Of a DNA stretch of 64,000 nucleotides, positions 36,676 through 47,900 are shown one piece after another (the first letter of the stretch is position 1; every line of letters begins with the position of its first letter). The notes below the pieces were generated by a model, which worked only from the letters and a program-made list of their open reading frames with translations, made no database searches and had not been told where the DNA came from. A program made the position numbers and the translations under genes. The stretch comes from Cinnamomum chago (taxonomy: Eukaryota > Streptophyta > Magnoliopsida > Laurales > Lauraceae): assembly GCA_038049695.1 (NCBI GenBank), contig CP142452.1:91147501-91211500 (forward strand), given 5' to 3'.

Positions 36676-37202
36676 TTTATATGTTCTATAATAATGGACT
36701 TTTCATGGAAAATCTTTATTTTGTTGGATCTAATTTTCGGTGCTAGATAAGAAACCACTTGCATTGCATTTCCAGTGAACTTTCCTCTTCTTCTGCGGTG
36801 TCACAGACAAGCCCATTAAAGCCCATTTTTCAAACATTTGAAATGCAGATTTCATTTGTTGAGAGTTCCGATAAGGCACTACTACTTAATTACCCATATC
36901 ATTGATTCAACCCCAAATGACACAAAAGGGCTACTTTGAGCCATCAAAATTCTCCAAGTCATACCTGACAGTACTGTAGCACTTTAGAATCTAGAAGAGA
37001 AAGCAATTAAATAATTAGAATTCCTCCCACATGAATTTCTAAATCACATCAATTTCTTCTAATCAAACAACAAGCCATTATACACAATTTCAAACTGTTC
37101 ACCCTAATCCAAATGTTATAGAGCTGCAATTGTAGCAATTTTTAGATACCCCATGATCAGATCCATTGTGATCCATTTGCCCAAAAACATCAGGCTGCTT
37201 CA

Positions 37203-37226
37203 GAGAGAGAGAGAGAGAGAGAGAGA
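37203..37226 (+). repeat. (GA)n microsatellite
   Basis: About 12 GA units, 360 bases beyond the P450 stop codon and possibly in its 3'UTR or terminator region. Confidence 0.9.
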
Positions 37227-37469
37227 TGCATAACGGTCAAACAGTGGTACGAAGTGAATGTGTAGAGTAACAAAATTGTATACTAAGAGGGGCACCGCAC
37301 CGGTATACCTTACATACATCAATCATATTTTAAATGAAATGTCTGGGGTACCTGAAACATTTTATGTAACATCATCTTCTCCACTGTAACCCAGATTGGG
37401 CCACTGGGCCCCATAGCCCCTCTTACCATTTCTTTGGCTTTGCTGGCAACACCAAAAAAGCAGAGACTA

Positions 37470-37495
37470 GGGGACTAGGGGACTGGGGACTAGGG
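37470..37495 (+). other. G-quadruplex motif beyond the P450 stop
   Basis: Four G runs (4, 4, 4 and 3 bases) separated by ACTA, ACT and ACTA loops satisfy the canonical G3+N1-7 pattern. It lies about 90 bases downstream of the CYP734A stop, on the strand opposite to the transcript, so the mRNA would carry the C-rich version while the DNA non-transcript strand could fold. Confidence 0.75.
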
Positions 37496-37584
37496 AATTA
37501 GGTCTCTATTGGTTCTCACTTCTCAGGCCTAATTTTTGGGTCCACCAACAAACAAACCATATCCCATAGCCAGGTGGGCCCAAC

Positions 37585-40515
37585 TCACCTTCGGCTGAAG
37601 ATGATGGGTGCACCATACTGTGGGTAGAGAAGCATCAGGACCGTTGGTGCGTGTCGGTAGGTGGGGGCCAGCCGAAACGAGAACCGCTGCAGGAGGATCG
37701 CGACCGTCAGTTTCGCATGCATCAGGGCCAGGTTCTGACCGATGCACGTGCGTGGCCCCACCCCGAACGGTATGAACCCCATCGGGTGCCGGCTCGGGTC
37801 GCGGAACCGGGACGGGTTGAACTCGGCAGCGTCTCGCCCCCAGATCTTCGTGTCGTGATGGACGGCCAGGATTGGTATCAGCAGCTCGGTCCCACATGGG
37901 ATCTTGTAGCCTCCGACCTCCACGTCAGCTTTCGCTCGCCTTATGGTGGCCACCACGGGCGGGTACAGTCGCAGTGACTCGTTCACGATCCTGCCCAGCT
38001 GCAAAACGGCAAACCACCGTCCTCGATCAGTTTCTATAATAAAATTGCAACTCAGTCACAGTCACACCCTTTGACTATCGGTCAAAATGGGCCATTTTTA
38101 TCCTTCCTGATTGAAGCTTCTTCTTTTATTTTGAATTTTAATATTAATTGGGATCATTCTGGTTCACCAAATTAATCCAATTAATCTTTGGTAGATCAAA
38201 GAGTGGTTGATGGCAAGAAATAGCTAGAATTGGAATCTTTTGTTTAAAGAGTTTCAAAACCCCTCCCCTCAAGTCCAACTTTTTCATAGTGGTTATGTGG
38301 AAAATGCTCCCCTGTTTTGAGGAAAAAAATGAAAACAAGTTGTATAACCTGCTGGATCCTCTCTTTTTTCCATGAAAAAGGTGTGGAGTGGAGTGGAGTG
38401 GAGGGGGAAGGGAGATTGAGAATATCTTCTTTAAAGAACTCTTTCAATGAAATTCCTCAGATGCTAATGATCATGTCAAAGATGGAATACAGAAGATTTT
38501 AGAATTCCAAGCAAAAAAAAAAAATCACTTACTATCTCAAAATTTTAATGTCATGAGTAAAAAAAAAAAAAAAAAGAACAAAAGTTTCAACTTCTTTTAG
38601 CAATATATATATATATATATATATCAAATCTTATTGGTTGGTTGAAATTATGTCCTTGATCAATATTTCCTCATGGAGTTACCCAAATTTTGATTTTGAT
38701 TTTGATTTTGATTTTTTGTTCATCTAGTCATGATCCTTTTCTCCTTAATAAAAGACAAGCAAGGAGAGTATTTTGGTGCAACTTGTGTCAAAATAAAAAT
38801 AAGAAAGGAAAAAAAGGGAGAAGGAAAAGCCAAAGAGAAGTAGGAAAAAAAGGTGGTGGTGGGCTACTGCTTCTTACCGTCTTAAGCTTAGCAATGTCGT
38901 CTTTAGTGGGGATGTCACGTGATCCGCACACCTCCAACACCTCCTCACGCGCCAGCTCTTGCCACTCTGGATTCATCGCCAACAGAACCGTCGTCCACGT
39001 CAGCAAGTTCGACGTCGACTGCTTCCCGGCGAAGAAGAAAGTCTTGCACTCCTCCACCATCTCCTCCACGCTGAACGTCTTCTTCGTCCTCGCCGCCAAT
39101 GGAGATGTCGCCGACCGCCCATGATTGACATGACAAGAAGAACAATCCAAACAACTCGAACAAGTCTCCATTTTCTCACTCGTCTTCTTCTTCACCCCCC
39201 CAGCATTGATCATCAGCCCCAACAAGTCCTTGGCTCGCTCTCCTGTCGTCTTTCTATCGTCCTTGTCTTCGTCGGAGTTCTCCCTTCTTAAACCAATCAG
39301 TCTCACTAGAGAATTTCTAATCTCCTTATCCAATTTCCATGAAATTGTGTTCTTTTTTGTGGGGAGGAACCTGAAATTAGTCCAAACAACCCAAGAATAA
39401 TAAACAAAAAAAAAAAAAAAAAAGCATTGATTGATTAGTGTATGTATATTAACATAATAATTACTTAATTAACAAGAGATGGGTGCTTGATTATTGAACC
39501 AATTAAGTATCCAATCATGAAAGTGGTGTGTATTTCTAGTTGAAATTTGCTTTAATTACCTGACAAACATCAGAGAATATTTGGCGCTTTGATAATGTTA
39601 CTACCATTAGAACTAGGTTTTAATTTCTTGTACGTCTTGAAATTGAATTTTGTGATACCATTAAAAGAAAGATATGAAGAAATGGGATGGATGGGGTGAT
39701 AGTGATTGTTACCTATAGCCAGGGATAAGAACCTTTCCAAAAGCCTCAGCTGCAAAAACCATCTGTTGAGCTTGCAATCGGAAAACCGGTTTACCCTCGT
39801 CGTAGTTGCTACCGAAGGCAGTCCGGGTGATGACGTCCTCCGTCAAGCTGTGGAACCAGTCGGAAACTTCAATCTCAACCTCTCCGCTCTCCGCCATGCT
39901 CCACCATTTCTCCACCATCTCCACCACGCTCTTTCCGATGACCGGTGCCAACAACTAGTCCAAAGTTTGTAATTTAGAACTATGAACATCACCAAGTATA
40001 AAAATGGAGAATCAAAGATAATAGCTTGGTGTTTCTTTTTACATCATATATAGTATAGATAAAAATATATACATATATAGAAGAAGGATTTTGCCTTGCA
40101 ACGTTTGGAAGGAAAAATAAGGGAATTTTGGTCTAGAATATAGAAATTTGAAATGATTAATAATGGGGTGTTGAATGAAAGAAAGAAAGAAAGTAATACA
40201 GATGTAAATGATGTGTTGTGTATTTGGAGCTTACTTTGAGGTTTTCCATGTGGAAGGTAGGGGTGATGATCTTCCTATGGTGAGCCCATTTCTCTCCCTT
40301 GAGGCTCAATAGGCCGTCACCTTCGAGTTGCCGAACCACCGGGTGCGACTCATATTTCTCAAAGAATTCGGCTTTAGAAACAAACACTTCACGGATGATT
40401 TCAGGGTCTGCCACAGTAAGACGAGCCGTGGGTCCGAACCATATGAGGTAGGTCGAACCTGAAACGAGACAGCCACGAACCCATATCAACACCAGCTCAA
40501 ACATGCATATCAGGT

Positions 40516-40574
<59 letters not shown>

Positions 40575-40865
40575 AGGGAGAATCCTACCATAGATTTTCT
40601 TCCAGTGGTGGTAGAAGGAGAGGACTCTTGGAAGGATGTTGTGGGTTAGAGGCATTGGGTGAGAAGAGGCCTTGAGCATCAACCCCACAATCTCTCTCAC
40701 ATTTCCAATGAAGAAATGATAAGGGGGGCCTCTTATTCCTTGCTTGGAGAAGTGCTGTTGGATCTTCCTTGGTCTCCACCAGAGGAAAACAATCGCCTTC
40801 AAAGAGAAGAAGGAGAGGAGAAGTAGGAAGAAGAGGAAGAAGCAGTTGTAGAGGTCTCCTCCCAT
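37585..40865 (-). CDS. CYP734A: Cytochrome P450, CYP734A type (BAS1-like brassinosteroid hydroxylase)
   Basis: Five exons on the minus strand: 40865-40589, 40458-40235, 39954-39713, 39370-38878 and 37998-37585. All have GT-AG borders, totalling 1650 nt and 549 residues. Residues 8-30 are a hydrophobic ER anchor, followed by WWRPRKI and GIRGPP (43-48). The I-helix motif is FFFAGKQSTSN (359-369), K-helix ESLR 419-422, FNPSRF 472-477, and heme loop FGVGPRTCIG with the ligand Cys497. KASSHPMP, LEGDGLLSLKGEKWAHHRKI and NESLRLYPP closely match CYP734A (CYP72 clan). Members 26-hydroxylate brassinolide and castasterone, inactivating them, in the ER membrane. It is longer than the roughly 520-residue Arabidopsis protein because exon 4 carries an extra stretch (about 306-347) with a CSSCLDCSSCH cysteine cluster. 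The ATG at 40865 is used; the frame extends upstream only to a GTG. Exon 5 is notably GC-rich. All key residues are present, so it appears functional. Confidence 0.94.
38578..38717. repeat. Simple repeats inside P450 intron 4
   Basis: A (TA)n run (38604-38624) and a (GATTTT)n run (about 38690-38716) lie in the 879-bp intron 4 (38877-37999), with A homopolymers at 38511-38523 and 38560-38575 beside them. Confidence 0.85.
40520..40569 (+). repeat. (GA)n microsatellite filling intron 1 of the P450
   Basis: About 25 GA units, (CT)n on the gene's strand, occupy over a third of the 130-bp intron 1 (40588-40459), beginning some 20 bases after the donor. Length polymorphism here would change intron size without touching coding sequence. 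Confidence 0.95.
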
Positions 40866-41020
40866 GCTACCACTTGCCACTGGAGGTTTTGATGCCGTCT
40901 ATTTTTTTCACTGCCTCTTGTCTCTTTTTGTAGTGTGTATTTGGTTGCTGCTGCCTGTATGCAATGGATGTGTGTTGTGTTTAAAACAGATGGGGAGAGA
41001 GAGAGAATGAGAGAGATTGG

Positions 41021-41028
41021 ATTTTATA
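41021..41028 (-). promoter_or_regulatory. TATA box of the CYP734A gene
   Basis: On the minus strand TATAAAAT ends at 41021, about 156 bases before the ATG, giving a transcription start near 40990. The following leader has CT-rich then CA/AC-rich sequence typical of plant 5'UTRs. Confidence 0.6.
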
Positions 41029-41675
41029 GCGAAGCCGGCGCCGTTGGGGCCGCCATCGAGAGGGTCAACGAAGAGGGGTTTTCTGTTTGTTCTTTTATGA
41101 CTAAGATACCCCTCCTTAATCTTGTTTATGGCAATTACAACCCATGAATGAAGATAAGCCTTAAAAGGTTGTGTCAATGTCAACCCCTGTGTGGGCCCCA
41201 TAGGGAGGAGGATTCAATTTGATTATTCGATTCAATCACGTACTTCTGACTCTTAATTTAAAGTCTCAGAATTTTAAATAAACTTTTTAAGGTTTTGTTT
41301 AGTTTTGGGATTGAATTCAGTGGTGATGAATGGTTGGAGGATAGTTGTCAATTCATAAAGAGCAGAGCAAGTGAGTCAGTGTGAATGGTTTATGGCTTGT
41401 TTGATTGTAACAATTCTCGGTTGAAACTTTTGCCGTTGAAGATTTTTCACATCATATTAGCAGTACTTGTCTCTGAAAATGTATGTTTAATTTGCAAGTT
41501 TTTAGTGGTTTAGGGCTTACAAAGTTTCTCAAATTCTTCAGATTCAGCTTTTAAAATGATTAGCAGGAAAATCCAACTGGGTGACGGCATTATGCAATTT
41601 TAGACATCACTGTATGTACAGATGTCTTCTAACCAAACAGTGTCACCCCTCGATGCAAAAAAAAAAAAAAAAAAG
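41029..41675. other. Upstream region of the P450, no gene
   Basis: A short GC-richer patch (41030-41060) sits next to the TATA box. Beyond it the DNA is AT-rich with no recognised element until the MULE at 41676. Confidence 0.5.
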
Positions 41676-42188
41676 GAAGATTTTCAAATAAGGCCTTAAG
41701 TTTTTGCCTTATTTCAAAAAAGGACACAAGTTTCAAAAAATTTCAAATTAGTCCTTAAGTTTTTCAATAAAACTTCAATTAAGGTCATCTGGTCATATAA
41801 ATGTGTTTTTATAGTATTTTCTCTCAATTTTTTAAAAATACCCAAAGTACCTTCATTTAAAGTCATGTCATGGTTCTAACAACCACTACATTTAACTGAT
41901 CTCTATGAAAATGCTAGTTTTTCTAGATCACTGTAACTGTAAGGCTGCTAGTGAAAAAAAAATTAGGAAAATATAAAGGAAGTGAAGGAGTGTTTTATTT
42001 CATTGAAGGATAATTTGAGTAGTTTAAAAAAATTGAAGAAAAAAGTTACTGGAAAATAGCTTTAAATGAATGAATATCCTTAATTAAAATCTTCATGAAA
42101 ACTTATGGACCAATTTGAAAAGTTTTAAAACTTGTGTCATTTTTTGAAATAAGGCAAAAACTTAAGGACTAATTTGAAGTTTTCTCAT
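41676..42188. mobile_element. Non-autonomous MULE with TIRs of about 115 bp
   Basis: 41676-41790 is inverted at 42072-42188; shared blocks include CCTTAAGTTTTTGCCTTATT, GACACAAGTTT and TTCAAATT. The flanks AAAAAAAAG (41667-41675) and AAAACAAAG (42189-42197) form a 9-bp duplication with one mismatch. Long TIRs with a 9-bp duplication identify a Mutator-like element. The 280-bp interior is AT-rich and non-coding. The A-rich left flank weakens the duplication evidence, but the TIRs are unmistakable. Confidence 0.8.
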
Positions 42189-43228
42189 AAAACAAAGAGG
42201 GAGAAAAAGGTGCGTAAAGGGAAGTAAGCTGATTCAACAAGAACTCCACTTGATTCTTTCTTCTTCTCTTTTTGTTCCTTTTCTTTCTTTTTTTGGCTTA
42301 ATCTTCCAGTTCATTTCTAGAGAAAGTTTTGGTTAAAATTGTAAATATCTCTCTTATAGGAGCATCTCCCTATATATATATATGATTGTTGCCTAGTTAT
42401 TAGGGACATAATGTAGTGTCTGTGGTATGTGGGAATATAAGTCTAGTTTGTTATAAAGATAGTAGGAAAAAACATCACTATCATCCAATGATCTATACCA
42501 TTCATTCCAAGCCCCAAGTTTGTTGAAACAATAGCTATGATCAACAGATCATAACAGATCTAACACAATCATAGTCCACATTGGTATCTTTCAATATCAA
42601 GCCCAAGCCATGGTTCAAAATAACAGCTGCTACATAGCGTAGTAGCCGCATTATCGGCCGTAGCGATGGAGACCGCTACATTATTTTGAAAATAACGGTA
42701 CTACAGTAAAAAAAACCCTAGTAAAGTCATACAATTTCAATTTAAAATATTATTTTTCCTATATCTTCTCTTTAGTAGCATTTTTCAAAGTTATCTATAC
42801 CCTTTCATGGTTTCAAATCATTAAAACAATACAAGATTGGCTACTACACAAGATTTGGCCATTGGCCGCTACACCTACCAGAACCGCCGTAACCCCTTTT
42901 TTTTATCCTTGCCCCAGGCCCCTATCAGCCTTTCGATTAACATGCATGGAGGTGGACCCATATTAGGAATGTAAGTAAGTCATCAATCACAATTTTTTTG
43001 GGCCATATTAGGAATGTAAGCCACTCAAATCATAATAAATCTCCTTTTCTTTTCCTTCTTTTAACTCTCCTAAAAACTCTACCGCTAATAAAAACTTGTA
43101 GAAATTGGAAAACTACTCGGGCATTTCAAATCGTAAGTCACACTACCCTATTACTCATTCAATTCGGTCTTCTTCTTAGTCTGGCCTCACAACTGATACT
43201 ACGTAGGATTTTGAAAACAAGATATTTA
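42189..43228. other. Gene-free spacer with repeat fragments
   Basis: 42609-42900 has TAGCGTAGTAGCCGC and GGCCGCTACAC-type words, probably a degraded dispersed repeat. An 18-base word CCATATTAGGAATGTAAG occurs twice, at 42958 and 43003. Confidence 0.4.
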
Positions 43229-44487
43229 GAGTGCGTTTGGCATCGTGCCATTTGGATGTTCCTTGTTCCCACAAGATAAGGGCGTAGAAAACATGTTTGG
43301 TATGTGTAAATGATTGTTTCAAATTTTGTTCTCATGACCCGCCAGCATAAGAAAGTTGGAACAAAAAACCTTTGTTTTTTTGAAGAAACAACTTGCGGAC
43401 ATAATTGTTCATTTCTTATCTCTTGCCTTTTAAAGAATATCATTTGAAGATTCTAAATCCTATCACTTATCCTAAATGTAGGCCCCACATTCACAATCCT
43501 AAAAGAGGTAGCCTCACTTTATAATTCCTAGAGGTGGGTTGCATGGTTACAATTATAAAAGATGGGCCCCTCTTATAATTTTATAATGATGTGACTATAT
43601 TATAAATCGTTTATAAAGGTAGGCATCACGTTGTAATTTCTCTAGGTGGGTCTTGTGTCCACAATCACATTTTAATGGTGGCCCCATGTTCGGATTTCTA
43701 AATGTGGATACCACATTGTAATTTTTTAAATGTGGGTCCCATGTTCGCAATTAACAAAAAGTATGGCTCCACATTTTAATGATGACCCTATGTTCGGATT
43801 TCTAAATGTGGATACCACTTTATAATTTCTTAAAGGCGGGTCCCTAGTTCACAATTAACAAAAAGTATGGCCCCATATTATAACTCCTATAAGGTGGGCT
43901 CACATTGTCGATTTTATTAATGTACTACCCCCATTTTCTAATTTCTAAAGGTGGGCCCCGTGTCTATAATTACAAAAAATGTGGCTCCACTTTGTAATTC
44001 ATAAATATGGGTCACATGGTCTCGTTTATAAATGATGGACCCACATTGTAAATCCTATGAATTTGAGCCCATATTCTAATTCTAAAGGTGGATCCTATAT
44101 TTACATTTACAAAAAGTTGGCCCACATTATAATTCATATAAAGGTGGTCTCACATTATAAATTCAATGGATATGGGTTCTATGGTCTAATTTTTAAAGGT
44201 GGGTACCATATTGTAACTTCTACAGGTGAGTTTCACATATGATAATAATAGTACGGCAAACAATAGAAGGTGAGGTCCCACATTGTAAATCCTATGTTTG
44301 CTCATTGTAGTTTAAACTATTATAATGTAACCAAACAAGTTATGTACAACATATTTTTAGTAGAGGCATTTAATATAATGTTGTCAAACAAGTTCTGCAG
44401 AGTATAGACTCAGCACAACCTGATCTCAATACAACCTAATCCGAGCACAAAATTGGGAACAACACGAGAACGATGCCAAACAAGCCC
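43229..44487. mobile_element. Candidate TIR element containing a degenerate tandem array
   Basis: GAGTGCGTTTGGCATCGTGCC at the left corresponds to the inverse of the right end (GGGCTTGTTTGGCATCGTTC), sharing the 13-base core GTTTGGCATCGT with surrounding matches. Such ends are common on plant MITEs. The flanks (TTA / AAA) do not give a clean duplication. Nearly all of the interior is the tandem array at 43471-44232. Confidence 0.5.
43471..44232 (+). repeat. Degenerate tandem repeat with GTGGGYCCCA motifs
   Basis: Alternating blocks of about 28-30 bases (AAAGGTGGGTCCCATGTTC / ACAAAAAGTATGGCYCCACA / TTATAATTTCT) recur some 25 times. They fall into roughly 110-bp higher-order units, clearest from 43725 to 44210. 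Units are strongly diverged, so the array is old. It has no coding potential. Confidence 0.7.
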
Positions 44488-44835
44488 AAAGCACGTGTAG
44501 CTCTAATTAAAAAAAATGCTCATTTTCTTATAAAAATTATATTTTTCCATTTTTGTATTTTCAATTTACTCTTTCTTCATAGATAACTCCCAAAGAATTA
44601 TCCTCTTCAAAGGAATAGTATTTTTTTTATTTTTTAGAACCTTCAATTCGTTGATACTATTTTCTCTCTTTTTTTATTATTCTTTTGGCTTTCCTGATCT
44701 TATATAGGTTATGTGACTGCAACTAATTTTTGTTAATACAATTATTTTCTTATGTTTTTTAAAGAGCTCAATCATAATCTTTTATTGATGAAATTATAAT
44801 GTTCATGGGATTCTGTCGATTTTTTTTCGTATTAA

Positions 44836-44952
44836 CCTCTTGTGGGTTTGTCTTCTTTTTCTTTTTTTTTTAACTTTTGATCACCTCTTGTGGGTTTTTC
44901 TTCTTCTTCTTCTTCCTCTTTTCTCTTTATCTCTTTTTAAACTTTTGATCAC
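44836..44952 (+). repeat. Two-copy tandem duplication
   Basis: CCTCTTGTGGGTTT plus a T/TTC-rich stretch ending AACTTTTGATCA occurs at 44836-44883 and again at 44884-44952. Confidence 0.7.
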
Positions 44953-47900
44953 CTTCTCTTTTGGAAGCGCAGATAACTTGTTCTTATACGGGATGAAAGC
45001 TAGTAAAGAAAAACTCTATAAAGATGTAGATTTTGACTTGATCCAAGTCCAAGAAATAAACTGAGAAAGTAGGGTCGTCTAAATTCAAATGATACCTATT
45101 TATCGAAATAAAAATTGTGACTTTACTTGGTCCTTTTTTTAAGGATATATTACCTAACTAAAGAAATAGTATAGAATATATTCTGACCTAGATATAGGAG
45201 TGCATATAAGTTGAAGTTGTAGGATATGTTGAACCACCATTGCCTTTTAATAAATAAAAGTCTGAACTCGACTTATTAAGTATATAATTAAATTTTGTAA
45301 TTAATAGTAAAGAGAGATTCTCTTTTTAAAATCAAAGTTTCTAGCTATTGCAAAATTTATCACTAAAACAAGAACTAATATGTAGTATTTATAAATAAAA
45401 ACTGTAGAACAATTTAATAAAACATTGTGTTTACTGATTAAGTCAATAATAATCTGATCTTTTCTTAAAATACAGCTCTGGCGGCATTGGCCTCAACGTG
45501 TTCTTATCAAGTTTCAAACTAATTTTTTATCTTTAACAAAATAATCTTTATTTATTAAAATCTATTATATTTTTTAACTAAATTTTCCATAAAGCTTAAA
45601 TAATTTTAGTTTTTTTTCCTAACCAATCAAATGAGATTGAAATTTGAAATAAGTGATAATCACGGGCCTTTGGTGCCCGTTTTAGACAATTGTTGTTCCT
45701 TATCAAGATGTGAATTGAATGAGCTAGTAGGGTCCATCCTCTTAGTCTTCTTTCTCATATAATTGTGACCATGTATCCATAACTATAAAAATAGGAGGCA
45801 TGAATGGCCGTAGACTCCCTTTAACTTGACACCATTGACAAGATGTGACATTAATCTAGATCATTCACTGATGGGTCCCACAATCATGCAAGCTAAGTCT
45901 AAATCTTCTAGGTCCTTGTGTAGGGATTTTCTCTGTAACCAAATAAAGTGGGCCACTTGGGGGTCCTACAAAGAAGGTAGGGGGTGGGATGCGTTTTGGG
46001 ACCTTGGAGTTGGGTTAGGTAGTGGGTGAAATGTCACCACCATGTGACTCCACAGTTGGATTTTCACAAAAAAAAAAAAGCCCATCACCTTCAAAATTGG
46101 TATTAAGCCATCAAAATCACCCATCTTAACTGTCTTGACTTGACTTTTGAAAATCAAATCCAATTCAATATCTACCTCTTTGTTTTTATTCTGCTTGAAA
46201 CAGGGGGTTTTGGGCTTTCCATGGACATAACATCCATAAAATCAGAGCATTAGTACTATAGACATACCATTGAAAAAGCCTGTCCCTGTTCTCAATACAT
46301 CCCCCCTGCCTTTTCACCTGTAGGGCCCCAATTTCAGTCTATCCTCCTGCATATTTGCATTGCATGAGTCCCACCCCAAATTTATAAATTACAAAAAAAG
46401 AAAAAAAAAATGAAAGTGAGGTGATAGAACCTAAAGCTGTGATCTTATACAACTGAACTCATCTGACCAGCCAGACCTCCAGATTAGTGTAAGTGTGAAA
46501 CATGCATAAATGAGGAACTTACACATTTCGGTAAGGGATGGAGCCCATTGAGCAGGCTTGGACTTATTTGCAGTTTCATGTATAGAGGAATAACATTTGT
46601 CAGTGTAGAATCATTTACCTTTTTTCCCAAATGAATGGTAGAAAGTTTCATGAAAAAATACCAGGAAACTTTTTTTTTCCCCATTCATTCAGATGGTATA
46701 AAACCTGTTGCAAACATGACTACTGACTGGCACGTACAAATGTGGGAGAGCGATGCATACCTGGTCCACTAGTACCAACATCTTGTGTTGCTGCATAGCC
46801 ATTTTCATCAAACCATGTGCATGTGTTACATGGCATGTGCCATGTGTGTTGGATGGTGTTGTGGTACAGTTTCATGTGAGAACTGGTCCCCACTTTTTAA
46901 ATTTTGATAACTAATTTGTGGGCCCACTTAAATGCATGTCAATAGTGGGCTAGTATAGTTATTAGAATCTTAATGTCCTCTTTGAAGGGAAGTAATCCAT
47001 GAAGTGAAATGCATGAATATATATCAAATGTCAAAGAGTTGGCTTAAATGGCAGTACCCTCAAACCTTTTTTTAGATATTTTTATCTAAGGGTTACTGTT
47101 GGATTGATTAACACTCAAAACACATTACTAATTCAATTGAAGAAATCGTGTTTTATGTATGATCCGTTCAATAGTGGGTAAACTTCAATTCAAATAAATT
47201 TGGCCGAGTAGCATACACGAACAAATCATATTTACAACAGAACTTTTACCTAGAAAGCCCTGCACAAGAATGGTTTAGGATTTTTAATCTCTCTATCCAC
47301 AAAATGAAAAACCCCCCAGAATTAATCATAGGGATTAAAAAAAAAATTACACATGACAGCTGCGTGGGGTCTCTGAAAGGAAAGAATTCCCTAAGTATTT
47401 TTTACAAGCTAAAGCCCATTGCATACTTTTTTAGAAAACTAGAGCATGATAAAAATTCTGTTCATAAATTTGCTTCTCACTTACTACAAGGAGCCATGGG
47501 TGTCAAAGTGCCATGTACTCTCTCACTCCGAACATTCTTAGGCAGGCAGAGGACATTTTGGCCATTTAACACTTACAATCCCAAAACAGAAATGATTGAG
47601 GATAACAGAGGAGCATGAGGTGGCCATGTTTTATTATTTATACAACTCCTATTTCCAATAAACGGAGATTTCAAGTAAACTACTACTTTTAAATAATCAC
47701 CCATAAATATATGCTGACAATACCTTCTGCATAAATGACAAAAATGCCAATTGCCATTTCTAACAGGACCCCTATTAGGCTCTTACCTCCTACAGTGACA
47801 GTAGATATCTGTCACCAGTAACAGATGAGATTATTCTAATCAATCAGGATAATCTATCATCATTATCAAAAGTTCATTGAAGATCATATGACTTACAGAC

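Larger units (their letters stand above)
32001..37584. other. 5.6-kb gene-free region between TRIM array and P450 3' end
   Basis: No gene recognised. The TATGTTGGGGTTGCTTGCC word at 32239-32258 resembles RTE LINE 3' ends, and 32818-32846 is a (TTG)n tail. A possible SINE lies at 33120-33250. The frames at 34182-34406 and 34879-35154 have no recognised domain. Microsatellites are listed separately. Confidence 0.45.

Noticed and set aside
37529-37977. Alternative-frame and opposite-strand frames of 108-122 aa over P450 exon 5
   Set aside because: They are shadows of the GC-rich CYP734A exon and have no domain.
38690-39291. Plus-strand frames of 110 and 144 aa over P450 exon 4
   Set aside because: Antisense to an exon with clear P450 motifs; composition is a by-product.
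40866-40880. Upstream extension of the P450 reading frame to a GTG at 40880
   Set aside because: GTG is not a normal plant nuclear start; the ATG at 40865 gives the expected N-terminal anchor.
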